Positions 53,529 through 61,364 of a DNA stretch of 64,000 nt are shown here, one piece after another. This DNA comes from Pedobacter sp. ok626 (GTDB lineage: Bacteria > Bacteroidota > Bacteroidia > Sphingobacteriales > Sphingobacteriaceae), in NCBI RefSeq assembly GCF_900100435.1, contig NZ_FNEX01000014.1:1-64000 (forward strand), in the 5' to 3' direction. The notes below the pieces were generated by a model that was given only the letters and a program-made list of their open reading frames with translations, was not told the origin of the DNA and searched no databases. Made by a program: the position numbers and the translations under genes. Every line of letters begins with the position of its first letter. Within the stretch, counting starts at the first letter, position 1.

Positions 53529-54599
53529 ATGGAAAAATCAAGATACAAACGTTTACTGAATGCTTTAGTTCCATTATTGCTGTGGCTAGTTGTACTGAGT
53601 CTGCCTTTCTTCTCGAGGGTGGCGAATCTACCTCCAGAGATGCGAAATGGTTTTTTAAAAAGTCAGTTGTTAACGAATAGTCTTTTAGTGGTTGTATTCT
53701 ATGTTCATACCTATTTTATCTATCCCGTGAGGGAAAGGCAATACGGAACATTGATTTATATCGGACTATTATTGGGGTGTTTAGGCTTGTTTATTGTGGC
53801 TAACAACTTCTTAATGCCGGAAATGCCCAGGTTTGCAAGGCCTCATTTTCCGCCACCAGGAATGATGCCCCCGGGAAAAAATGGACAGAGATTTATGCCG
53901 GGGCCGCCAATCTCTATTTTACCCTTTGCTTTTGTGATCATGGTGAGTTTTTGCTACCGGTTATACACTGATAAACAAGATCGTGACAGGCTAATTGAAG
54001 AGCGGGAACGTATCCATTTGAAAACTGAGTTAGAGTTCTTGTCCTCACAGATTAGTCCTCATTTTATGTTTAATTTGCTGAATACATTGGTTTCCATGGC
54101 CAGGAAGAAGTCAGAATTGTTGGAACCTTCGCTGATCAGGCTATCTCAATTGATGCGCTATATGTTATATGATAATAATGCAGCTCAGATCAGTCTGGCT
54201 AATGAGGTAGAGTATCTTAAGAATTACATTAATCTACAACTGCTGCGTTTTGGTGATGATGTGAAAATTAATCTTTACCTATCTGGCGCTTTTGAGCGCT
54301 ATACAATTGCGCCAATGTTGTTGATACCCTTTGTAGAAAATGCATTTAAGCATGGTATAGGTACACTTGAAGACCCAATTATTGATATTTTACTCTCTAT
54401 TCCGGAGGATAAAGATGAGCTACATTTGGTAGTTGTAAATGGCATTGCTCCACAGGGTATTTCTGCTCAGGAAAGTTCATCGGGTATAGGGCTGGCGAAC
54501 GTTCGCCGAAGATTAGAACTACTTTATCCCAATCACCATTTATTTATTATTACACAAACATCAGATACCTTTACCGTTAAACTTCAGATAGATTTATAG
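53529..54599 (+). CDS. LytS-type sensor histidine kinase
   Basis: A protein of 356 residues with four membrane segments in the first 155 residues. The His-kinase domain (about 165-356) carries SQISPHFMFNLLNTL with His178 and the ATP-binding FVENAFKHGIG, and ends with SSGIGLANVRRRLELLYP. Between membrane segments 3 and 4 lies a loop rich in Pro, Met and His (about 99-127: PHFPPPGMMPPG, then FMPGPP). Such a loop could bind a metal ion such as copper (inference). The LytTR gene follows one base after. Confidence 0.92.
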   Translation: MEKSRYKRLLNALVPLLLWLVVLSLPFFSRVANLPPEMRNGFLKSQLLTNSLLVVVFYVHTYFIYPVRERQYGTLIYIGLLLGCLGLFIVANNFLMPEMPRFARPHFPPPGMMPPGKNGQRFMPGPPISILPFAFVIMVSFCYRLYTDKQDRDRLIEERERIHLKTELEFLSSQISPHFMFNLLNTLVSMARKKSELLEPSLIRLSQLMRYMLYDNNAAQISLANEVEYLKNYINLQLLRFGDDVKINLYLSGAFERYTIAPMLLIPFVENAFKHGIGTLEDPIIDILLSIPEDKDELHLVVVNGIAPQGISAQESSSGIGLANVRRRLELLYPNHHLFIITQTSDTFTVKLQIDL

Positions 54600-54600
54600 T

Positions 54601-55308
54601 ATGAACTGTATATTGATAGATGACGAGCGTCCTGCCTTGGAGTTATTGGAAGATAATATCAAACAGATTCCTTTTTTAAATATTGTTGCGGCTTGTCGTA
54701 AGCCTATGGAGGCTTTAGAGCTATTGAAAACACTGCAAGTTGACCTGATGTTTTTAGATATACAGATGCCGGGTATAAATGGCCTGGATTTGTTACGTTC
54801 CATCAATAATCCGCCGATGGTGATACTGGTAACAGCCTATGGCGAACATGCTCTGGATGGTTTTAACCTGAATGTGGTAGATTATCTGGTAAAACCTGTT
54901 CCTTTTTCCAGACTTTTAAAGGCTGTTCAGAAAGCTCATGACCTATTTCAACTTAGGCAACCTACAGGCAGATTATCTGCTCAGGAAAATGACCATGTGT
55001 TTGTAAATGCCAACTACTCATTGGTTAAAATTATAATACAAGACATCACATTTATTGAGGGGATGAAAGATTATGTTCGCATAAATATTCAAGGAGGTAA
55101 GCCCGTAATTACCCGGATGGGCCTTAGAAATATAGAAGAACGCTTAGGGACAGAACGTTTTATGCGGGTGCATAAATCATACATTATTGCACTTGATAAG
55201 ATAGAATCTGTGCAAAAGTCGCAGCTGGTGGTAGCGGGGATAGAAATTCCGATAGGGGAAGGATACAGGCAAGATTTGCAAAGATATATCTCTGATAAGA
55301 ATTTGTAA
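54601..55308 (+). CDS. LytTR-family response regulator
   Basis: A protein of 235 residues: receiver domain (1-120, Asp53 in MFLDIQMPGINGLDLL, Lys in YLVKPVPF) and LytTR DNA-binding domain (about 135-232, ITFIEGMKDYVRINIQGGKP ... GTERFMRVHKSYIIAL). It is the last gene of the operon and partner of the kinase just before it. Targets could include the operon's own promoter region with its dyads. LytTR proteins usually bind spaced direct repeats, which I do not clearly see there. Confidence 0.93.
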   Translation: MNCILIDDERPALELLEDNIKQIPFLNIVAACRKPMEALELLKTLQVDLMFLDIQMPGINGLDLLRSINNPPMVILVTAYGEHALDGFNLNVVDYLVKPVPFSRLLKAVQKAHDLFQLRQPTGRLSAQENDHVFVNANYSLVKIIIQDITFIEGMKDYVRINIQGGKPVITRMGLRNIEERLGTERFMRVHKSYIIALDKIESVQKSQLVVAGIEIPIGEGYRQDLQRYISDKNL

Positions 55309-55309
55309 G

Positions 55310-55732
55310 TTATTTACAGTTTTTTAGATCTGTGGCTACGGATTCAGTTGTATACATCCCCTGTTTGTTACCAAAAGAATTGCTAATGTAAACTAGTAAT
55401 TGGGCAATGTCAATGTCGTATAATTCTGGAAATGCAGGCATTGTACCCTCATATTTTATCCCATTTATCACAATAGAGTCTTTTATGCCATTTTTTATAT
55501 AACAGGCTAACTTTTCCCTGTTGGACTTTAGGAAAACAGAGTCGGTAAGTGGTGGGGTTAGAGTACCCAGACCTTCGCCTTTGGCACCATGGCAATTTTG
55601 ACAATGCTTAATATAGAGGTCCCTGCCATTCACATAATAGACATCTTGTTTAATCTGTCCGGCATCCTGACATGAATAGATGATGGTAGCTAACAGCAAT
55701 AGAAATAACGTACCAATCAGGAACCTGCGCAT
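55310..55732 (-). CDS. Cytochrome c lipoprotein (mono-heme)
   Basis: A protein of 140 residues with a lipobox (IIYSC, Cys21). One heme site, CQNCH at 44-48, and Met98 in GTMPAFPEL as the likely sixth ligand mark a small class I cytochrome c. The cysteine lipobox anchors it on the membrane, facing the periplasm. It lies 3 bases downstream of the SCO gene on the same strand. It probably passes electrons to or from a terminal oxidase. The LytTR gene ends one base away on the other strand. Confidence 0.9.
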   Translation of the reverse strand: MRRFLIGTLFLLLLATIIYSCQDAGQIKQDVYYVNGRDLYIKHCQNCHGAKGEGLGTLTPPLTDSVFLKSNREKLACYIKNGIKDSIVINGIKYEGTMPAFPELYDIDIAQLLVYISNSFGNKQGMYTTESVATDLKNCK

Positions 55733-55735
55733 AGC

Positions 55736-56389
55736 TTATTTTTTATCTTCTGACAATAAAACCGGAATGTCTTTCATCAATTGAGCAACTTGCTTAGTAT
55801 CTGTGCCATCGTAAGCACCACGAATACGTTTTTGCTTGTCAATCAGTACCAACCAGCCTTGGTGTATATAACCTTCTTTAGCGGTGCTATCTTCAATAAC
55901 AGCTACCAGGTAGTCTTTTTCAGCAATTTTATAAACACTGTCTTTACTGCCGTATACAAATTGCCACTGCCCATTGTCTACTCCTAATTTCTGTGCATAT
56001 TTCTTCAATACAGAAGGGGTATCATATTTAAAGTCGATGGTATGTGAAAGGTACATGACCTCTGGATTGTCTTTATATTTTTCAAAGATTTCCTTCATGT
56101 TGCGATGCATAGTCGGGCATATTGTGGTGCATGAAGTAAAAAAGAAATCAGCAATATATATCTTGTCCCTAAACTTGTCATTGGTGATGGTAACACTATC
56201 CTGATTCAGAAAACTAAAGTTAGGTATAGTTTTGTACACGGTGTCTACACCAGAACTGCCATCAGGCTTTTTAACAGTTTCTACTGTTCTTGGTCCTAAT
56301 ATTGGTAACTTTTTTTCGCCTTGACAAGAGGTTATTAAAACAATGGCGGCAGCGAATAAAGATAGTGGGATAGAAATTTGTAGCTTCAT
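55736..56389 (-). CDS. SCO1/SenC-family protein
   Basis: A lipoprotein of 217 residues (Cys22 in ITSCQG). The copper site is complete: Cys87 and Cys91 in FTSCTTICPTMH and His176 in YIHQGWLVLID. The thioredoxin fold is of normal length. SCO proteins deliver copper to the CuA site of cytochrome oxidase or act as thiol reductases. Its two-gene unit with the cytochrome c fits a respiratory role. No oxidase genes are in the window. Confidence 0.93.
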   Translation of the reverse strand: MKLQISIPLSLFAAAIVLITSCQGEKKLPILGPRTVETVKKPDGSSGVDTVYKTIPNFSFLNQDSVTITNDKFRDKIYIADFFFTSCTTICPTMHRNMKEIFEKYKDNPEVMYLSHTIDFKYDTPSVLKKYAQKLGVDNGQWQFVYGSKDSVYKIAEKDYLVAVIEDSTAKEGYIHQGWLVLIDKQKRIRGAYDGTDTKQVAQLMKDIPVLLSEDKK

Positions 56390-56585
56390 AAGAATAATGA
56401 TAATTGAAGAAGGGCAAATGTAATTAAAATGAAATTAACCCTACCGTTTTGATAAGGTATACTATTGCCATAAAAGCGTCATGAAATAAATTATGGCCTT
56501 TTTTTGTGGCATTGTGGCTTGTTTTAGATTTATGGCACAATTGGGCATCTGCTTTGAACAGCCTGCTGATAAAAATGAATTTATC
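56390..56585. other. Intergenic region between the SCO and GNAT genes
   Basis: A divergent promoter region of about 195 bases. It contains four TGGC motifs (56494, 56507, 56515, 56533), including a TGGCAC at 56533-56538. A reading frame from 56493 runs into the GNAT gene, but its first 31 residues have no similarity to acetyltransferases. Confidence 0.4.
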
Positions 56586-57509
56586 ATGGAAAATCAAATG
56601 ATTTTTGTACGTGTTGCTACTTTAAATGATGTAAGGTATGCAGATGAGATATCGAAAGAGACAGAGGAGTCGGCCCTAGCGCGGGGCTCAGGTATATCAA
56701 AACGTAGCGTTGAATCGCTTGCCGCTAAGATGAGAGAAGGGAAAGCTGTAATTGCAGTTACGGGAATAGGTGAATGGGTTGGCTTTTCTTATTTTGAAGT
56801 TTGGGAAAGTGGTAGGTATGTATCCAATTCGGGACTGATCGTTGCGCCAAAGTTCCGTAATGCAGGTGTGGCAAAGGCGATTAAGGAAAGAGTATTCCGG
56901 ATATCCCGTAGGATGTATCCCGATGCTAAAGTGTTCAGCATTACATCAGGAGCGGCGATTATGAAGCTGAATAGTAGATTGGGATTTGAGCCTGTCAGCT
57001 TTGCTGATATTACACAGGACAGTGGTTTTTGGGAAGGCTGCAAGAGCTGTGTAAACTACGACATCCTTGACAACAAGAAGCGATGCAATTGTTTGTGTAC
57101 TGCTATGCTTTTTGATCCAGAAAATGAGAAGGTAGCGCTAACTGTAGCGAAACCTGTCGTTGAGAAATCGATGATGATATTGGACTGCGTAGCTTATCCA
57201 AGGCATAGTTTGGTGCTTGATGCTACGGGAACAGATGCACTATGCACAGCCTTAACCGACATTAAGTGGTTTAGTGAATATGTTTTTCCGATAGAAGGGA
57301 ATCTTCCAAACCCAGTAAACATGAAGGTTAGTGGTGGACTGCACAGTTTTACGGTAGAGATTAGCTATGATCACAGTTATACCGCAAAAGAAATTTTAAA
57401 TGTTATTAAAAATCATACCTGGTGTAAATTCACAATTAGGGATGAAGCGCTTAAATTGCCGTTGACTAATGACGTTTATAACGACAGTTTTGTCTCGAAT
57501 AATTACTAA
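56586..57509 (+). CDS. GNAT-fold acetyltransferase with an uncharacterised C-terminal region
   Basis: I take the ATG at 56586 (307 residues, MENQMIFVRVATLNDVRYAD). The frame is open 31 codons further up. The first 130 residues have the GNAT pattern, with NSGLIVAPKFRNAGVAKAIKERVF as acetyl-CoA binding motif A and AAIMKLNSRLGFEPVSF as motif B. A Cys-rich stretch (EGCKSCVNYDILDNKKRCNC) and about 130 more residues without recognised domain follow. It lies 20 bases before a sigma-54 activator gene. The acceptor substrate is unknown. Confidence 0.75.
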   Translation: MENQMIFVRVATLNDVRYADEISKETEESALARGSGISKRSVESLAAKMREGKAVIAVTGIGEWVGFSYFEVWESGRYVSNSGLIVAPKFRNAGVAKAIKERVFRISRRMYPDAKVFSITSGAAIMKLNSRLGFEPVSFADITQDSGFWEGCKSCVNYDILDNKKRCNCLCTAMLFDPENEKVALTVAKPVVEKSMMILDCVAYPRHSLVLDATGTDALCTALTDIKWFSEYVFPIEGNLPNPVNMKVSGGLHSFTVEISYDHSYTAKEILNVIKNHTWCKFTIRDEALKLPLTNDVYNDSFVSNNY

Positions 57510-57529
57510 TATTGTTGAAATTATCAGCT

Positions 57530-58855
57530 ATGCAGCACACGGTTCTAATTATAGATGACGAGAAAAAGATATGCAGCCTTTTAGCGCGCATTATAGAACT
57601 GGAAGGCTTCAAAGTTTTTCAAGCTGGCACCGGAAAGGAAGGGCTAAAGATTCTCGCTAATAATGAGATTTATGTAGTGATCAGCGATGTAAAGCTTCCT
57701 GATATTAATGGTGTAGAGCTGGTTAAAGAAATCAAGAAAATCAGGCCTTATGCTGAGGTGATTAACCTGACAGCTTTTGGTACCATTGCGGATGGGGTAA
57801 TGGCGATCCGTAATGGAGCTTTTGATTACATCACCAAAGGTGATGATAACGATAAGATCATTCCTTTGGTTTATAAGGCGCTTGATAAGGCGAAGCTTCA
57901 GTATAGAGTAAGCGAATTGGAGACTAAAGTAGTTAAGAAGTATAGTTTTAGTGGCATCCTGGGTCAATCTAAGGCAATACAAGAAGCTATAAATCTTTCA
58001 CAAAAGGTAGCCGCAACAGATACGACAGTCCTCTTACTGGGAGAAACTGGTACAGGAAAGGAAGTCTTTGCCCAGGCTATACACTATGAAAGCTTGCGTA
58101 AACTGAAGCCTTTTGTGGCAGTAAATTGTAGTGGGTTTAATCATGAATTGTTGGAAAGTGAATTGTTCGGCCATAAGGCTGGAGCTTTTACTGGCGCCAT
58201 TAAGGATAAAAAAGGATTACTTGAAGAAGCCAATGAAGGAACGATCTTTCTGGATGAAATAGGAGAGATGAACCTGGACTTACAAGCTAAGTTATTGCGG
58301 GTTCTAGAGAATCAGACTTTTATTAAGGTTGGAGATACGCAGACCAGTAAAGTAAATGTACGAATTATAGCCGCTACCAATAGGGACTTAAAGTTAGAAG
58401 CCGAAGCTGGTAAATTTAGGCTAGACCTTTATTACAGGCTTTCCGTATTTTCTATTGAATTGCCATCTTTATCACAGCGAAAATCAGATATTCTTTTGCT
58501 TGCCAGACATTATTTAAAGGAGTTTGCCAATAAGGTGAATAGGCCTGGTTTTAAGATGGATGATGATTTTGAAGAACTTCTGCTGAAGCATTCCTGGAAA
58601 GGTAACATCAGAGAGTTGAAAAACGTAATGGAGCGTGTGGTGATTTTGGCTGATGGGCCATTGCTAAGCGCGAATTTGCTGCCGTATGAATTTCATGCAA
58701 CGGAAGTCGCTACCGAAGGTGATATGATGAAATTGGAAAATGTAGAGAAGCATCACATCGATAAAATACTTAAGTATACTGGGGGTAATAAAACGGAAGC
58801 TGCTCGATTGCTTGGGATTGGCTTAACTACCTTATACAGGAAAATTGAAAATTAA
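57530..58855 (+). CDS. Sigma-54-dependent response regulator, upstream of kdp
   Basis: With the ATG at 57530 the protein has 441 residues; a TTG six codons upstream is less likely. Receiver domain (Asp53 in VISDVKLPDING; the conserved Lys stands in ITKGDD, without the usual following Pro), AAA+ domain (Walker A GETGTGKE at 171-178, GAFTGA at 218-223, Walker B TIFLDEIGEM) and a Fis-type helix-turn-helix (GGNKTEAARLLGIGLTTLYRKI). The full GAFTGA loop marks it as a true sigma-54 activator. It may control kdpFABC downstream (inference). Confidence 0.93.
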   Translation: MQHTVLIIDDEKKICSLLARIIELEGFKVFQAGTGKEGLKILANNEIYVVISDVKLPDINGVELVKEIKKIRPYAEVINLTAFGTIADGVMAIRNGAFDYITKGDDNDKIIPLVYKALDKAKLQYRVSELETKVVKKYSFSGILGQSKAIQEAINLSQKVAATDTTVLLLGETGTGKEVFAQAIHYESLRKLKPFVAVNCSGFNHELLESELFGHKAGAFTGAIKDKKGLLEEANEGTIFLDEIGEMNLDLQAKLLRVLENQTFIKVGDTQTSKVNVRIIAATNRDLKLEAEAGKFRLDLYYRLSVFSIELPSLSQRKSDILLLARHYLKEFANKVNRPGFKMDDDFEELLLKHSWKGNIRELKNVMERVVILADGPLLSANLLPYEFHATEVATEGDMMKLENVEKHHIDKILKYTGGNKTEAARLLGIGLTTLYRKIEN

Positions 58856-58994
58856 GCTATAAAAAACAGCCCATACTAAACTAATAGTACAGGCTGCCAA
58901 TTAACGCTCTCACCACAAATATAAGCCCCTTAACATGAAGATTTCATGAAGATGGAATTAATGTATATTGTAGAATTAAAAATTAACGCTGAAT

Positions 58995-59284
58995 ATGGTA
59001 CGACAAGAAGTTCTCTTTACAGAAGATCAAAGGTTTAGACAATGGTGGCTTTGGCATATAAGCATTACAGTTGGGATGTGATTGATAAATACTATATCAG
59101 AACATATAGTCCATTAGGAGAATATGGGGGCTGGGGTATTCGTTATAGCATGTCCGGTCAAGGAATGGCCTATAATGTATCTGGTAATAAAGGATTGCAG
59201 CTGGAACTCAATAATGGTAAGAAGATATTGATAGGTACCAATAATCCGACTGAACTTGAAGCAGCCCTGACTAAGTTAAAATAA
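58995..59284 (+). pseudogene. Broken DUF6141-like membrane protein gene
   Basis: From the ATG at 58995 the frame reads MVRQEVLFTEDQRFRQWWLW and stops at 59081. A second frame overlapping it (59042-59284) reads YYIRTYSPLGEYGGWGIRYS and ends GKKILIGTNNPTELEAALTKL. Both ends match one small membrane-protein family (commonly EvQrFrqwWlW at the start and EYGGWGiR later). The membrane helices between them are missing and the frame has shifted. I read it as an internal deletion of about 50 codons near 59050-59060. Confidence 0.6.
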
Positions 59285-59302
59285 ATAGACCTCACCAAAA
59301 CG

Positions 59303-59337
59303 ATAAAAAACCCTTCCATTTTGGAAGGGTTTTTTGT
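59303..59337 (+). terminator. Terminator before the kdp operon
   Basis: Arms 59311-59318 (CCCTTCCA) and 59322-59329 (TGGAAGGG) lie between A6 and T6. It separates the broken gene from the kdp promoter region. Confidence 0.85.
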
Positions 59338-59377
59338 TTTGTACCCTGAAACTTATTCTTGTTTTATGTTATTATTT

Positions 59378-59430
59378 GCTGATAATCAGCTAGTTGTGTG
59401 ATGTTCTCTGATTGTGGTATGCCAATTGGC
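59378..59430 (+). promoter_or_regulatory. Two perfect palindromes before the kdp operon
   Basis: GCTGATAATCAGC (59378-59390) and GCCAATTGGC (59421-59430) are the only clear dyads between the terminator and the first kdp ORF. They are candidates for binding sites of a kdp regulator. Confidence 0.35.
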
Positions 59431-59457
59431 TATTGCTCATCTAAAAACAACACAATT

Positions 59458-59541
59458 ATGTTAACAATCCTCCTTCTGCTTGCCCTGCTGCTACTCTGCT
59501 GGGTGTTTTACAAATCAATCGACTGGTTCGAAAAAATCTAA
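59458..59541 (+). CDS. 27-residue membrane protein ahead of kdpF
   Basis: ATG at 59458-59460 and TAA at 59539-59541. The protein is one hydrophobic helix (MLTILLLLALLLLCWVFYK) with the short tail SIDWFEKI. It ends 6 bases before kdpF. Its size and shape resemble KdpF, and it could be a second small subunit, a leader, or a separate regulator of the pump. Codon use and the tight spacing favour a real gene. Confidence 0.6.
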   Translation: MLTILLLLALLLLCWVFYKSIDWFEKI

Positions 59542-59547
59542 GAAATC

Positions 59548-59625
59548 ATGATCGCATTATTCATTATCGCATTAGCCGTATTCATCTATATGATTTACGT
59601 GCTCATTAAACCCGAAAAATTTTAA
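59548..59625 (+). CDS. kdpF: Potassium-transporting ATPase subunit F
   Basis: A single-helix protein of 25 residues (MIALFIIALAVFIYMIYVLI, then KPEKF). This length and the terminal KPE-F are usual for KdpF, which stabilises the KdpABC complex. It lies 9 bases before kdpA. Confidence 0.85.
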   Translation: MIALFIIALAVFIYMIYVLIKPEKF

Positions 59626-59634
59626 TTAATAGCT

Positions 59635-61353
59635 ATGAACACTGAATTACTTGGAATTATTGCTACCTACCTGCTTACGCTGGCTATAGCCATTCCACTG
59701 GGAAAATACCTTGCAAAGGTTTTTGCCGGAGAGAAGGTCTGGACAGACTTTCTAAAACCTATTGAAAACGGCATATTCAAATTGTCTGGGATCAACCCCA
59801 AAGAAGAAATGAATTGGAAACAGCATTTAAAAGCGTTACTAACCATTAATATGGTTTGGTTGGTATACGGATTTTTTGTGTTATTGTACCAAGATAAACT
59901 GCCGCTAAATCCTGATGGAAATCCGGGAATGTCGCCGGACCTTTCCTTTAATACAGTAATCAGCTTTGTCGTAAACTGTAACCTACAGCACTATTCTGGC
60001 GAAAGTGGCGTGAGTTATTTAACTCAGCATTTTGTATTGATGTTCTTACAGTTTGTAAGTTGTGCGACAGGTATAGCCGCTGCGGTGGTTTTATTTAAAG
60101 CTTTTAGAGATAAAACTTCTGCTAAGCTGGGTAACTTCTGGGATTTTTTTGTGAAATCAATCACTCGCTTGTTACTGCCAATGTCTTTAGTTATCGCTTT
60201 AATTTTAGCTTTTAATGGTACACCAACTAGTTACGAAGGTAAAGATCAATTTATATCGGTACAGGGTGATACGGTAAATGTATCTCGCGGTCCGGCTGCT
60301 GCATTTGTGGCTATCAAACACCTCGGTACAAATGGTGGTGGATGGTTTGGCACAAACTCTGCACATCCATTGGAAAACCCAAGTTATCTGACTGCGATGG
60401 TTGAGTTGTTTGCTCAGGTCGTTATTCCTATTGCTATGGTAATTGCTTTTGGTTATTTCATCAGACGCAGAAAGTTAGCCTGGATGATGTTTGGCGTAAT
60501 GACTATTGGTATGCTGCTCTTGCTTATCCCAACGCTTAGTTCAGAGCTTGGTGGAAATCCAGCCCTCGCAAAAATGGGGATTTCTCAGACCACAGGGGCT
60601 ATGGAAGGTAAAGAGGTTCGTTTTGGGCCCGCCTTATCGGCTTACTGGAGTACGGTTACGACCATTATTTCCACTGGTTCTGTAAATAGTATGCACGACA
60701 GTACCATGCCACTTACAGGCGTTTGGCAACTGTTAGGTATGATGATCAACTCCTTCTATGGCGGTTGCGGGGTAGGTATCCTCAATTATTTCATCTATCT
60801 GATTATAGCCGTATTTATATCCGGATTAATGGTTGGACGTACACCCGAGTTTTTGGGACATAAAGTTGAAGCCCGAGAAATTAAAATAGCCGCGTTGGTT
60901 ACTTTGTTGAGTCCGTTTTTAATTCTAGCAGGTACAGCAATCGCCAGTTATGTATTTACCAATTATGGGGAGGCAGCCTGGGCTGTGCAACCTAAGAACT
61001 GGCTAAACAACCCTGGCTTTCACGGATTCTCAGAAATGTTGTACGAAATGACTTCATCTAATGCCAATAACGGGTCAGGATTTGAAGGCTTAGGAGACAA
61101 TAATGTGTTCTGGAACGTAGCTACTGGTTTTGTATTGATGCTAGGTCGTTTTTTACCTATTATAGGACCTATAGCCATTGCAGGTTTGTTAGGTGCTAAA
61201 AAGTACATTCCTGAATCTGCTGGTACATTGAAAACAGATACGCTGACTTTCAGTGTGATGATCTTCGCCGTTATCGTGGTGCTCAATGCCCTTTCTTATT
61301 TCCCTGCACTGGCTTTAGGTCCATTGGCAGAATACTTTACGATGCTTAAATAG
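59635..61353 (+). CDS. kdpA: Potassium-transporting ATPase subunit A
   Basis: A membrane protein of 572 residues with about ten helices. Selectivity-filter segments include VVNCNLQHYSGESG, LGTNGGGWFGTNSAHPLENP and VNSMHDSTMPL, then YGGCGVGILNYFIY. It forms the potassium channel part of the Kdp pump, which takes in K+ at high affinity when it is scarce. It is the first of the large kdp genes, 11 bases before kdpB. Confidence 0.97.
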   Translation: MNTELLGIIATYLLTLAIAIPLGKYLAKVFAGEKVWTDFLKPIENGIFKLSGINPKEEMNWKQHLKALLTINMVWLVYGFFVLLYQDKLPLNPDGNPGMSPDLSFNTVISFVVNCNLQHYSGESGVSYLTQHFVLMFLQFVSCATGIAAAVVLFKAFRDKTSAKLGNFWDFFVKSITRLLLPMSLVIALILAFNGTPTSYEGKDQFISVQGDTVNVSRGPAAAFVAIKHLGTNGGGWFGTNSAHPLENPSYLTAMVELFAQVVIPIAMVIAFGYFIRRRKLAWMMFGVMTIGMLLLLIPTLSSELGGNPALAKMGISQTTGAMEGKEVRFGPALSAYWSTVTTIISTGSVNSMHDSTMPLTGVWQLLGMMINSFYGGCGVGILNYFIYLIIAVFISGLMVGRTPEFLGHKVEAREIKIAALVTLLSPFLILAGTAIASYVFTNYGEAAWAVQPKNWLNNPGFHGFSEMLYEMTSSNANNGSGFEGLGDNNVFWNVATGFVLMLGRFLPIIGPIAIAGLLGAKKYIPESAGTLKTDTLTFSVMIFAVIVVLNALSYFPALALGPLAEYFTMLK

Positions 61354-61364
61354 AAAATATTCAA

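Noticed and set aside
56507..56545. TGGCAT and TGGCAC motifs that look like sigma-54 -24 elements
   Set aside because: In both cases no GC stands exactly 10 bases after GG. The spacing is off by one.
58861..58900. Hairpin CAGCC...GGCTG downstream of the sigma-54 activator
   Set aside because: The T-run is only on the minus strand, where there is no gene to terminate. It is weak as a plus-strand terminator.
59415..59430. Possible sigma-54 promoter TGGTAT-N5-TTGGC before the kdp mini-ORF
   Set aside because: Spacing is right, but the -12 element has GG in place of the invariant GC and the -24 element has two mismatches.
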